This document shows, one piece after another, positions 32,797 through 43,688 of a DNA stretch of 48,706 nt; position 1 is the first letter of the stretch, and every line of letters starts with the position of its first letter. Location of the stretch: positions 7,828-56,533 of the forward strand of contig CAICTM010000614.1 of the NCBI GenBank assembly GCA_903772945.1, in the 5' to 3' direction. The notes beneath the pieces were generated by a model. It was not told the origin of the DNA. It searched no databases and worked only from the letters and a program-made list of their open reading frames with translations. The DNA comes from Seminavis robusta (Eukaryota; Bacillariophyta; Bacillariophyceae; Naviculales; Naviculaceae). The position numbers were made by a program, and so were the translations under genes.

Positions 32797-33999
32797 CTTT
32801 TTTTCTGCCAAAAGCACCTGAAAACTACACAGAATGGCTCGCAGAGCGATTCATTGTTTGGCAGAAGGTTTTCTGGAGCAATTATTTTGCAGCTTGACAA
32901 TTACTTAGAGATGGATACCAGGCAGGCGTGACGAAACTAGCAGCAAATAAATAGCCAGTCTCTTTTTGAAATCTCAAGGCTGCGATGACATCATTGACAT
33001 TTAATGCCACGGCACACTTTGGACCTAAGCCCTAACGTCTCTCCTGCAAAACGAGAACCCCCATTAACTGTCTCATTAACCCAGACTCTAAAACGAGACC
33101 CCATTATGATGTCGAGGAATACATTAACCCACACTCTAAATCAAATCGAATTCGAACCTATTCGATTCAGATCGACTAGTCCCACCAAAACCAGCATAAT
33201 TCAAAAGCACAGTCACAGTGATGACGTGACCCTGTTGACTTCGAAGAACATCCTGTCAAGTTCAACTCCCACAAGGAACGGGAATGAAATAACTGCCCAA
33301 GAGAGTCGTGCTTTCATTCACAATCTATAAAACCGTTGCAAAAAAAGAGCGTTTAGGGGGGTTGGGGGATAAAATAGAGGATTCTACGGAATTTTATTAC
33401 TATTTGTGGAAAGAATCGTAGGTTGGGTAATATTTAAGGGTCAATAGTGGGGTAAATACCTGGTTTTCTAGGGCTTTTGGGGTAGAATGGAGATGGCCCG
33501 GGGGGATGGGAAAAACAGAGGGGCTTCATGTTCACAAATAAAAGAAGGTTTTTGAAGGGGGGGGGGCTGTAGTATCAATGACCTGGAAGAGCTCGAACGT
33601 GCTTTCAATCCAAGGACGGCCACTTTTTTTCGAAATGTCGCTTGTCCTCCGGCTTCAAGGTCGCCACAGTTTGTGTGTCATCAAAAAGGTCAGTCAACTG
33701 GGAACATGCAAAGTTCCAAATCTTCACTAGCTGCATCACCTCCTTGAAATGGTCTCTTTCCAACCTAGGAGAGATTAATTACATCGATGCTCCCCTCCCT
33801 GATCTATACTTGCAACATCTCCTACCACGCAATCTTTGGCTTTCTTGTTGGGACGCTTGCTGACCTCACTGAGTTTCTTGAAGTAATCCAAGGGAGTTTG
33901 AAGGTGAGGTCCTCTGTAGTGCTGACGTGCTGTGTAAGCTCACTGAGGGATTCAATGCCGACGTGATCATCATCATGTCCGTAGTACCAAAGCTAACAA
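32797..33999. other. Gene-free stretch with G-runs
   Basis: No supportable gene. It includes G-rich runs near 33355, 33500 and 33555 (ten G), and an AT-rich stretch. A short plus ORF at 33642-33863 has no features and is not called. Confidence 0.4.
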
Positions 34000-35300
34000 A
34001 CTGCTCTTTCAAACCGAACTCGTCTTAATCTCTACATCTGAGCCAACGACAATTCCTCCTCCATCGACTCCTGCTGCGCCCTGGAATGAACCTGTAGCAA
34101 AGAACATAAGTGAGGGGACGAGAGTAGACTCCTGCTTTTTTCTCTGCTGTCTGTGTCATTACCTCCACCTGGGTTTCTTCGTTTTTCTGAGAAGGTGAAA
34201 GCATAGCACAACACAATTAAAGATGTCTTAGCTCAACTCATCTTATCATGCTGGAACAGTATCCATTTTTGACTTACCTTTGATTCTTGGTAGCTAATTT
34301 TTTGCTCGGGTTATCTGAATGAGCCTTTTCTGGAATAAAAAAGCAGAGAGAGAAGGCGTGTATGTTAGGCACAAAACAAAGGGGGTAAATATTACTTTCG
34401 GGTAATTAGGAAACGAAAAGAAGACTCACATTCTTGGTCTTTTGTTTGCATTTGCCTTTTCTGTCTGTTTCTTCTTCTCTCCTCCTGTGTAATGTACAAC
34501 TGTTTTGTTAGAGAGTTATTCATGATGGGGGGAGAGCAACATACATGAGCACTCACACTTTTGTCTGAAGCTTTTGCCTTTTTGCCTGTTTCTTCTTCTC
34601 TTCTGCTGTGTAATGTACAACTGTTTTGTTAGAAGTGATTCATGATGGGGGAGAAACATACATGAGAACTCACACTTTGTCTGAAGTAGCAGAAGACCCC
34701 TCTTTTGCACTCTAAACAAAAGACGACAAGGGGTGGGGTGAAGTCAGTGAATCCAGGCCACAGCATTAGTAGAGATGGCCTTTCTACTCTTCACTCACAG
34801 TGGCCTTGACGCCTTTCGAAGGCCCTTTAAGCTTTGGCGGCAGCTTCTTGTAAAGCTGCTGTGTTTGCGCCTGACTGTCTGTCCCTTTGTCTGTTTCCAG
34901 TGTATGCACTCGCCCTCTGGTCCCCTTCTGGCACTGTGCAAGAATTCAATCTGCTTTTCTGCAGTGGACAAGCGACTGGAAAGGGTCAGCACTGAATTTT
35001 GGATAGCTTTTATGCCACTATTGATCTCTTCCAAGGTCACCTACATTGTCGGAAAAAAAGCAGTGTAATTTTTGGTCATCATTAGACGAAAGGCGAAAGC
35101 AAAATATCATACCTTGTCAGACGGCCAGGGCCTCCATGATGGTTGATGTAGCTGTCACATCTAACAGAGCAGAGTCCTGCTCCCTGAACAAGCTTGACTG
35201 GAATTGCGGAGGTGGTGGACAGGTAGTACTAGAGAAGATTCGGGACTGACTGTTTTGCTTCTGGTGCATGTCCAATTGCCTATGGCTGTGTACTTATCCG
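34000..35300 (-). pseudogene. Multi-exon coiled-coil gene, probably broken
   Basis: Pieces read leftwards. An exon near 35190-35110 (SALLDVTATSTIMEALAV) has an in-frame TGA just before a GTATGA donor. After a CAATGTAG acceptor an exon (35044-34800) encodes VTLEEINSGIKAIQNSVLT, LSSRLSTAEKQIEFL and, after an apparent one-base shift near 34940, YKKLPPKLKGPSKGVKAT, ending at a GTGAGTG donor. A 36-nt exon near 34716-34681 gives SAKEGSSATSDK. Two similar Lys/Arg-rich mini-exons follow (about 34607-34561 and 34485-34430), then an exon ending EEELSLAQM at 34032. The helical, Gln/Lys/Glu-rich content suggests a coiled coil. Function unknown. The stop and shift argue for decay, unless they are sequence errors. 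Confidence 0.4.
34430..34690 (-). repeat. Tandem duplication of a mini-exon with its intron
   Basis: 34445-34567 and 34575-34683 are similar in order: a TGTCTGTTTCTTCTTCTC-type block, a GTAATGTACAACTGTTTTG block, a CATGATGGGG block and a CTCACACTTTTGTCTGAAG block. On the minus strand each unit has an intron (GTGTGAGT...CACAG) plus an Arg/Lys-rich exon. Confidence 0.65.
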
Positions 35301-35930
35301 GTCTACACGCCGCTGAACTGGGAGGGGAGAAGGATCATAGCATGGTTAGAATGGGGCTGTCAACAAAAGACATCAACGCAACATTAGTATATTACCAAGG
35401 CCCACATTGCCTTTGTTCAATGAGGGCAATGCATTCTTCGGTGGAAATAAGCTCCGGAAGGGTTGTATCACTCATTTGAAAGTCCTCTGTGTGTTTCCAA
35501 CGTCACCGGTGAATGGCATGAACTCGGAGAATCTTACTGCTGGGGGGTTGATCTTTTGAGTGGGGCGGGCAGCTTGCAAATTCTCATGCGGGATGTGTCG
35601 GAGCAAATTGTGCTTGCGTTTGAAGCGGCACAGCAAATATCCGGATCATCATGCTGGCTAGATAAAGATATCTTGGTAGAAGAGCTGCGTTAGAGGAACT
35701 GGAAGAGAAAAGCTGATGTGGAGGGCTTTTCCTCTGATTTTTAGCTCTTCAGGAGGCAGTTCCGCACTCTCGGCTGATGGTCTTCTAGATGCACCGCAAG
35801 TTGATCCCGTTCTGAAGCTCTCTGACCATATCGACTTTACCTTTGATGCCAGCTAGGACACTGCATGCTTTGTCTAGATTCCCAATGTGTTGGTATGAGA
35901 ATGCAATGTCGCTGCTCACCCTCCTTCCGC
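35301..35930. other. Uncertain stretch
   Basis: A plus-strand frame at 35520-35693 (SLQILMRDVSEQIVLAFEAA) looks weakly coding but has no recognisable motif or splice context. Otherwise nothing I can support. Confidence 0.2.
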
Positions 35931-36640
35931 CTAAAAGCTCGCAGCTTCCATCAATCTGGTTCTCGTCAAGTATAGACGCTTATCTTGAGTGTTGCTTGTT
36001 GGTGGCTTGTTGAAGTTCTTGCGAATGGTCTGGAGTGAGTTCTGACAACCAACTGGTACACTGCATCTCTTGCACCAACGGCAGTGTTGTTCTCGGTACC
36101 TAATACCAAATTCGGTTGTGAGGGCTTCCACAATTTCTTTCACCGTCTTTTCCTTGTTGAGTTGAGAATTGGGTAGACCACGCTCCCGCATTTACAACAT
36201 TGTCAATGTCCAAGTCAGGGTCAATTGTCAGCAACCTGACGAGGTCTTCAAACATGTCAACAAGGTCTTTATTTCTGCCTGCCTTGTGGACACCGTTGTT
36301 CTTGCCCTGCAACTATTTCGCTCTTCCACCGGAACTGGCGCTCTCTTGAAGTCTGTTCTTCAGGGCGATGAACTCCTTCTTTGTCTCTCTTTTGATGTCG
36401 TCACTGCTGACTCCACTAGGATACCCACCCCAGACTTCTCTTGATGTGTTGGGTCACTGTACTATCTGGAACATCTTTCCTGGACAAGGGATACTCACTC
36501 TGTTCAACAACAGCACGTCCGATCCTCCAAGCTTTGACTTGCCCAATCGGAAGCTGTGCCGGATTCTTCTGGCGGAGGCTGGCCGCGCTAACACCATGGT
36601 GAAATAAAAAGCACAAAGAGGACAGAAAAAAAAGAGATCT
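35931..36640 (-). pseudogene. Fragmented unknown protein, minus strand
   Basis: Three pieces in shifting frames read as one protein. 36590-36420: SLRQKNPAQLPIGQVKAWRI, then a segment ending QHIKRSLGWVS, preceded by a plausible TTAG acceptor. 36420-36190: TTSKETKKEFIALKNRLQES, an in-frame TAG near 36310, DMFEDLVRLLTIDPDLD. 36185-35931: KTVKEIVEALTTEFGIRYRE, then a Cys-rich CRWCKRCSVPVGC. Stop plus frameshifts suggest a relic. Family not recognised; it may be the upstream part of the gene at 34000-35300. Confidence 0.4.
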
Positions 36641-36669
36641 GGTTTTCACAGCAATGGCTTTTTTTTGGC

Positions 36670-37990
36670 TTGGGGGTAACTCACCGAGTTGGACTGGCAG
36701 CTAATATTCTCTGTCAGCCTCTATGTGAAGGAGCGCCCGCTCGCCATTCGAATTTTAATCATCATTGTGTTGCCGCCATTTCCAAGAACCAAATCTCGGC
36801 TTACTTTGTGAAACTGCCTCAATTTTCTCCTGATCACAAAGTAAATCGGAGAGAGAGAGAAGCGAGGTGTTCTCTGCTGATAGAAAGAAAGAAAGAAGAG
36901 AAAGAAAAAACCATGTCAGAAACCAAAACATGTTGCAAGGACAGGGACCCCTACGAGTGTCTCAGTGCAAGAAGCATGGTGAACACACTGACTTGTAGGT
37001 AGGCAGCTCAAAACGGATACTCTGACATCATGGAACAGCTGTTCTGTGAAACACCTGGTTGTAAGCAGAAGCTTTGGTTGGTCTGTACCCTCTGCCGAGA
37101 TACGACAGCGGCAGATGCAGGGTTAGTCTTGTCAATTACAACAGTCTTTATGCACATCTGAGGTCAAATCCACCAAAGATCGGTTAACTTGAGTGCAAAC
37201 GACGGTAGCAAACATCTCACTGGTGACCGGCTGGAGGAGCTAAGCAACGTAGAGAATGCTTACACATTTATTCCTAATGGCACTGCTGGGAATTTACAGG
37301 CACCAGATCATTTACACAGCAGAGTGGAATTTGAAGCTGGTGGCTCAGAGCTACTTCAGAAGTGGTTTCAGCTTCGACAAAGACTCTATCAGACCAGATG
37401 AGGCGATGTGGATTTTGCGGCTGCACACTACTCAAGCACACTGACCAGAACTCAGCGTGACGGAATTGTCACATCAAACGCTTCTATTATGAGATGGAAG
37501 GCGTCACGAGAAAGAGAACCGCGATCTCATGGCTGGGCTGGGGGGGGGAAGACTACCGCAGGATCCTGCCCCCTTCGAACATTGCTGCAGGCTTATCAAA
37601 ACATATTTGAGGTTCGGGCTTCGCAAAACTTTGCAGAAAATGCAATGAGACATTGCATTGAAGATTCTTCCTACCGACACTCTTATGCAGCCACACAATC
37701 CCGGCTGGATGACGGCTCTTGCTCCGAGACCGGGGCCCAAGTCCTTGTATTCGACTGGCGGAGCCTGTTCAATATAAAGAGCGCAGTGTTTGTAGGTACG
37801 AGCACTTGGTGTGGTCGAGGCGATTTGACACAGCGCAGTGTGCTTTTGGTTTTGATAGTGAATAGGATGGTAGGGTCTATGAAACAGACTCTTGTTTTTG
37901 TGGCGGTGAACAAGACAGGTGCCTCTGACGAGCTTTCTGTGCACCAAATCAAGAAAATCATGCCGGATTCAGAGAGAGATGCTTTGGTGA
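36670..37990 (+). pseudogene. Fragments of a zinc-finger-bearing transposon-type protein
   Basis: A piece at about 36913-37000 (CCKDRDPYECLSA) and, after a possible GTAG acceptor, 37010-37110 (DIMEQLFCETPGCKQKLW, VCTLCRD) give paired cysteines like a zinc-binding module. From 37189 the frames alternate: NGTAGNLQAPDHLHSRVE, then a frame with FSFDKDSIRPDEAMWILRL, then SSTLTRTQRDGIVTSN. This order is one I associate with large diatom repeat proteins. The frame from 37600 to 37990 is of doubtful meaning. Confidence 0.35.
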
Positions 37991-38499
37991 CCTGTATCTG
38001 AGATGGGGTACTGCGATGGGAGACTCTGTCCTGTTTCATCCCTTGAAAGAGTACTTCATTTCCTCAAGTGGAAGTACCTTTGGTATTCTCTTGCCCAGGA
38101 TCCAAACAAGCGCACCCCCAGGGCACAAGTGGTCTGCACAACCGTCTTCGTATTTAGCAAAAGCAACGTAGTTTTAAATGTATTAGAACTGGATTGAAAG
38201 TTTTCGACCAAGATAGAAACAGTTGTGCTTTTTTTTGTGATGGTGATTGTTTCGGACCTGATAGATTGTTGAATCCCATGGAATGTCAACCTCCCGTTGA
38301 AAGAAAAATGTCATCGGAGATCTCTTCTTGAGTTGAGGCTTTCGACTAATGGTAGAAAAGTCGTGAACATTTCGGTTGTGCCTTGATTGTTTTTGAGTAC
38401 AATCGTGATGTCCCACTTCCACGCTGTGGTCAAACAATTAGAAACGTCTCTTGTTGAGATTGTTTCCTTACGCCACTGTGTCCTCGCTGGTCTATCTGC

Positions 38500-39190
38500 T
38501 CATAAATTGACATTGGACTTGCTTAGACCAAAATACAGAGGAAGAACAAATGCAGAACGGACAACTCTACACGATTGCTGACAACAACAATGTCGTTGCG
38601 GCGGGTTTCTTCAATGTTGGCAATGTCCAAATGGACTGGAATGATGGAGTTCAGGATGACGACTTATTGACTGTCCTGAGGTCCAGCATGTCCATCGTCA
38701 CATTGGTATGGTTTCGGTAAGTATGAAATGCTTCATGGATGTTACCGCGACGGGTTATGAAAAAATTGATGAATTCAAAGTGAACAGTTCAACAATATGA
38801 TTCGCGCTGACTGCAAAGCCATGGTTGTTGATCCCGTAGTCGACTGGATCAGCAAAGTCGAGAACCATGTCAAAGCGAACTTTTCCAACGAGTACGGCAT
38901 CAACATTACTTTCTTCCCACATGAAAGAGGCTTTGATGATTATGGCGAGATTGCATGGTGGTGGCGGGAACCACAGCCTTCGTGACATCCTAGGTGTGAG
39001 GTTTTCCGTCGTTTGGTGAATGTTGGAGGAGTCCTCCATATGATGCGCCAGGTTGCGGTTGCTCGTGATATCAAACAAATCTTCAACCTCTATGAAACGA
39101 CACGTGGCGGGGTTGCTTCATCAATTCAGATACTGTCTTGGAGGAAATGGATGGACATATGCGTGACATGAATGAGTGGCCATGAATCTT
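38500..39190 (+). pseudogene. Fragments continuing the plus-strand transposon-type protein
   Basis: Coding-like pieces: 38540-38716 (LYTIADNNNVVAAGFFNVGN, then MDWNDGVQDDDLL) ending at a GTAAGT donor; 38797-38985 (VVDWISKVENHVKANF, FFPHERGFDDYGEIAWWWRE); and 39001-39120 (LVNVGGVLHMMRQVAVARD). Frames do not join without shifts or introns. Probably the same broken gene as 36670-37990. Confidence 0.35.
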
Positions 39191-39239
39191 TTCTGAAGAC
39201 GTCGCTGGTGTCTAATAAAGTATAGTCAACCACACACAC

Positions 39240-40140
39240 AGGCTCACTGCATAATGCTTCTTGCTCCCATCACCAAGGGAGAGCGACCGGTCCCAGTATA
39301 TCCCCTTGTACTTGTCCCCTCCACGACATTGCTGCACACTCGATCTAGGGACTTCCTTGTAATGTCAAGCGCGAAGGGTGGATCGGAATCGAATATGTAG
39401 CTGCCTACGAAGCTGACGCTATGGTTCACTCCAATGGTGCTCATCTTGCCGTTCTTCCAATGTGATGGGCTTTGATGACAGCAACAACTGCAGCTCCAGT
39501 GGATTATCCTGCCTCAGTGGGTTGAACCTCTCTCTGTGTTTGTGTCTCATCCGCACTCTGCCGTAGCTCTCTTCTTTGGCTTAAAAGTCTTCATCACGGC
39601 GTCCAGGAAGACCTTCATCTGTCGCTGCCTCTGACGAGGCATGGAGTCTTGGAGTAAAGTGAGAGTATTTCCTCTGCCTCCTCAGAAAACCCAACATGGC
39701 AAAGGGCGCTCGTGAAGGAGCTTACGAGACACATCCCATCGTTGTTGGTTTGGTTCTGGTAGCGAACAGGAGGACTTGAATTTGTCTGGGACGCCAATAA
39801 ATAATGCGACCCCTCGATCCCACAGGCAAGTGGCATCACACTCCTGTTTTCTTGGCATTATCAAGTGTATCCCTCGGTATGTGTCGTTTTGCCCAGTTCA
39901 TGGACACCATCGTACCAGCGCCACTGCAGTCATTACTGTGATGTGTCTGTCTATGAATTCGATCGAGTTGAATTGTGTTGTGTTGAGATGCTTCTTCAGA
40001 TCATACTTCTGCACTGAAGCCCACCCACCGACTCGGTACCTTTCGTCCAAATAGCAGTGTGGGTGAGAATTGATCTCATGTACTTTTCTGTAGATCTGTT
40101 CGAGTATTGTCGAGTTGGCACACCATATCTTCCGTGCCAA
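39240..40140 (-). pseudogene. Unknown protein with Cys / His / Asp motif spacing, one stop and one or more frameshifts
   Basis: Read leftwards from 40140: a segment with RVGGWASVQKYDLKKHLN, an in-frame TGA at about 39898, then MPRKQECDATCLWDRGVALF. The frame changes near 39780 to NDGMCLVSSFTSALCHVGFS with a Cys in a CxxSSxxSAL setting. A further change leads to STIGVNHSVSFVGSYIFDSD near 39430-39370, with His and Asp in an NHxVxFVGxxIFDSD setting. I associate this pair of blocks with repeat-encoded proteins of diatoms. The Cys...His...Asp order would suit a papain-like hydrolase fold, which is speculation. Confidence 0.4.
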
Positions 40141-40444
40141 CCGCCACCTCGACTCTGCGCAATTCCTTTACACGCTCAGGATGCTGGAGTGCTTGCTCAA
40201 CAAGTACAAGCGCTCAATGTTATTGATACACCACACTTGTCGCTGGTCAAGCGTCTTATTTCTGCGGACTCCTTCTCTGTCTGGGAATCTCGAAGCTTGT
40301 TTCGGAGAGCACTCACTCTCTCTCAAGAAATGGAAATTTAGAGTTGGATTAGACCTTTATATTCGGCAAGAACTGCCAAGATTCTTTGCGATGAGCTCTC
40401 GAAGGGGGGGCGGAGGAAATTTCTCTCTTGATGGATCACTGACT

Positions 40445-41045
40445 ACTCTTGCTTGAAAACGACAACATCTGTGAAAGTGGTGTTGTCCTCGGTAACTGCT
40501 GTTTTGCTGTCTCGATGGATGATTATGTGCAGACCCTCTAAGCGCGATGCCACATTGGGAACTGAAGAGGGGGCAGTGTCTTCTGTAAGTGTCGAGTCGT
40601 CATCGGTTCTGGATCTGTACTTGTTCCATGGCAGTGTGTTCCTATGTCTTGTAGCTCCTCTGTGTTCTCGATAGTACCGGGGGTGATCCATCTTTGGGCA
40701 CGCACCAAGCAAAAGCGACAGAGTGGAGGTCCTTGTTGGAGGGGAATCTATGTCCCTTCCGCGAACCCACACGGTCCTGCACACTCACCGAAGCGACAGA
40801 GTTGAGGTCCTTGTTGGAGGGAATCTGTGAGGATGTCAGAGACGGCGCCGTCAAAGACATGTTCTCCTCGCTGAATATGAGAGACGCAGTTCTATCACGA
40901 CACGGAAATAACCCACCCGAAACTATGAATAGGAACAGCAACAAGAGCCGATCGATGCCATCTTTGTGTCCCGGGGGATCAACATCTCAGCAGCTGGCTA
41001 TACTGATTACGGAGACTTCATTGATTCTGATCACCGCTCCGGTGT
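40445..41045. other. Mostly non-coding stretch with a short repeat pair
   Basis: GCGACAGAG-TGGAGGTCCTTG-TTGGAGG words occur at about 40718-40751 and 40794-40826, each after a run of GCACAC/CACCGAAG-like sequence. No gene supported. Confidence 0.4.
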
Positions 41046-41048
41046 GGA

Positions 41049-42578
41049 TTGATGTGCCCTTCACATCAGTGCTCGGACACAACCCACCGAACTATGCAAA
41101 AAAGAAACCTGAGAAGCTCAAACCAGATGACCAAGAGTGCGGGACCGCTACATCATGCTGGTAAGAAACGATATCGTCATTTTGACAATTTCGTACCAAA
41201 GCAAGCAGCTTATGTGGAGTCACTTCTGGCCATGGGAGCTCCACTGCAGGTGATTGTGGCCGAACATGACAAGCTTGTGGTGGCCGATTTTAGAGCTCGA
41301 ATGTGGGCAGCCCAACGCTGCAGGCCAATCTACACTGGCCTCCATGCATGGTCCCCCAAGTGGGCTCAATCTAAAAGGGTCCTTCTGGCGTGGGAACTGG
41401 TTCTAAAAAGTCGGTACCGAACAGTACGGAAACACTACCTGGTCCGGAAGATGAAGGGAGCCGGGGTTCCATTTGAGGCTTTGCTTTGGGAAACGTTCGA
41501 AGTCAGGAAAAAACGGGAGGAGGCAAGGGAGCAGTTTCGAAAATGCTGCCGCGATGCCGACTTGTTTCGCACCGACCATCTGGAGACACTGGCAGCCGCC
41601 AAAAGCAAAGGATAAGGGAACCACAAAAGCAGGCGAACTTAGAATGCTCAAAAGCTCCAACAAGGCAAGGGAGATTGGGCGCAACGTCCGCACTGCACTC
41701 GGAAAAAACAGCAAAGGTCTGGCAACCTCCCTCCAACGACCACACCCAACTGGCGAAGGCATGGAAATCTGCGACACTCAGACAAGTTTGGTCGATGCAA
41801 GTATTGATGAAGCCACCGCACGCTTCACCCGAGCAACTGACATTTCCCCATTCATGACAGACCCCCTCCTGTCGGAAGTGGGACCAATGGCAGAACTCCC
41901 AGGAGCTGACGAAATTTTAGCAGGCACCTTTGAATGCCCCCCCGAAACTGATCAATACACCCAACTTCTCATTCAGCACCTAGCCACACCTCCTGAAGTC
42001 ATGGCGGCTGGAGACATCCCTCTGGATATCCCACTCAAGGAACACCAGCGGGCATGGAAACAGCAGAATCACCACACAGCAGCTGATCCACGAAACCTGA
42101 GCTTCGCACATCACAAAGCAGGGGCCCACGACAAGAGCATCAGCCAAGTTGACACCACCATCCGGTCAGCCCCAATCCAAGCAGGATTCAGCCCCCCTTC
42201 TTGGGAGTTCATGTCAGATTGTTCTATTCCCAAAAAGGCCAACAACCTCTTAGCTTCAGCTATGAGAATCATAGTTCTCATGGCGCCCTCTTCAACATGA
42301 ACAATAAGATGATCGGCAAGAGGGTGATGGAAAGAATGGAGGATCTCAGACTCATGGTCCAGGAACAAGCGGGGGGCCGAAAAAATCACCAGTCTGCTCA
42401 CCAAGCCCTGAATAAGGTTTTGAGTAGTGACATCCTCCGGTTCAATCGACAGGCGGGCTTCTTTTGCTGTAACGATGCCATCCAATGCTACGATAGAATA
42501 GCTCACCCTGTGGCTATTCTGGCACTCAGACGACTAGGAGTTCCAGCGTCCGCACGGAATCAAATATCTCATCTCTTT
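41049..42578 (+). pseudogene. Non-LTR (LINE-type) retrotransposon reverse transcriptase, truncated at both ends
   Basis: Three frames make one protein. 41110-41615 is a basic helical region before the RT (FDNFVPKQAAYVESLL, LHAWSPKWAQSKRVLL). After a shift near 41610 comes a second stretch to about 42260 (ARFTRATDISPFMTDPLL, ADEILAGTF, SAPIQAGFSPPSWEFMSD). After another shift near 42250 RT blocks follow: ALFNMNNKMIGKRVM, QEQAGGRKNHQSAHQALN and NDAIQCYDRIAHPVAIL, where Asp in CYDRI is the first catalytic Asp. The YxDD block is absent because homology stops at about 42578. The motifs fit LINE reverse transcriptases; clade not assignable by eye. Confidence 0.75.
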
Positions 42579-42625
42579 ACAACGCCGACTAGAAGCCTTG
42601 TCATTATTTTAGCTTCACTCAAAGA
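42577..42625 (+). repeat. Second copy of the ~43-bp sequence inserted at 30113
   Basis: About 46 bp (GCCGACTAGAAGCCTTGTCA and onwards) match 30110-30155 with one or two differences. Here the sequence directly terminates the reverse transcriptase frame and is followed by unrelated AT-rich DNA. No flanking target duplication was found. Confidence 0.7.
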
Positions 42626-42904
42626 TCTTATAGTACTGATTTGGTATTACATGTAGTTTGCTCTTATAGTTTGCTCTTAGCTTGCTGTCTGCATACGGTA
42701 CTACTAGTAGAGTAGCTAGCTAGAGATGGAGCATCGTACCAGCCAGCGCTAGAAGCTGCTACTACAGCTACAAGATGAAGGGAGAGCCACTAGAAGTGTA
42801 GGTAGGTGCATGTATCTACTAGCAGACAAGCTAGCTAGCTACAAGACGAAAGCAGGAGGGACAACAAGAGCCTAGCTATTAATAGTGCCCATGGGCATAG
42901 GAGT
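42626..42904. other. Gene-free stretch, CTAG-rich
   Basis: Dense CTAGCTAG/CTACTAG words. It holds the 3' flank of the minus-strand gene ending at 42905. No gene seen. Confidence 0.5.
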
Positions 42905-43688
42905 TCAGCTGTTTCCAAAGGAGCTACGGCGACGCTTGTCATCCTTCTTTTTCTTGATCATGGCCGCGGCTGCATTGACTTGATTCGCGTGCACTGCAGC
43001 AAAAAAGTTGATGTACTTGCAGTTCTGATCAATCAGGCTAGCCATCCAACGGAGCCCGTGCTCAAAAACAGCACCTTGGTCGCATGTTGTCGTGTATGGG
43101 ATCACCACTTCAAGCTCAGCAATATCACCGTCGGGGCGGCCCTCGATTGCTGCCATCGTGACACGGTACTTCCGGCAGGTTGTGTGATCTCCGTGCACTT
43201 TGGTTGGTTTGTGGATGTGCCACTCACGCGCATCGGAGAAGACGACATCGAGTACTCCAGTTTTTCGATCGGTGAAGGTTTTCCCATGCTCAACGTGTTC
43301 GAGGCCGCCCGAGCCGGTCACAACGATTCGGAATGTGGATGTTTCTTTGAAGCGCTGAATCGTAAGCTTTCCCACCCCATGAAAGACACGTCCACGAAAA
43401 TCTTTTGCTGTTATCAAGGGCCGAACCATCTTGTCATCTCCACAGCCTTCAATCGTGTTCTGCACAGGCTCCACATGGTAAAAATCGTAGTAGTCATTCC
43501 AACCGGGGGGAGGTATCATCAAGCCTCGATACCAATCCCAAGGAGCACTCACGCCGCCGAGCTGGAAGAAGGAGTAAAGAGGAGAGCAAAGGAGTAGTTA
43601 GTCGATAGTCGATGGAAGGGTAACGCCACGCACGAAATCCCAAGGAGCAAGTACTTACGCCGTTTGTTGCGCTCGGTTGGAAGCTCAT
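42905..43688 (-). CDS. Two-exon gene, intact, unknown ~228-residue protein
   Basis: Exon 1 (43688-43659) starts ATG and encodes MSFQPSATNG. The intron (43658-43562, 97 nt) has a perfect GTAAGT donor and a long pyrimidine tract ending TTCTTCCAG. Exon 2 (43561-42905) continues in phase 0 as LGGVSAPWDWYRGLMIPPPG to a stop after SSFGNS. The protein is mostly beta-like with segments RVFHGVGKLTIQRF, IVVTGSGGLEH and VTMAAIEGRPDGDIAELEVV, then a helical Ala/Lys-rich tail with KKKKDDKRRR. No signal peptide or membrane segment. The start is chosen because it gives a canonical splice and in-frame join. Family not recognised; perhaps restricted to diatoms. Confidence 0.75.

Noticed and set aside
33340..33570. 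G-quadruplex-forming regulatory region
   Set aside because: G-runs exist, but spacing of four runs within a short window is not clear and there is no gene nearby to regulate.
37504..38039. Minus-strand genes opposite 37.5-38.0 kb
   Set aside because: Frames are of moderate length with no motif and oppose better plus-strand pieces; composition alone did not support them.
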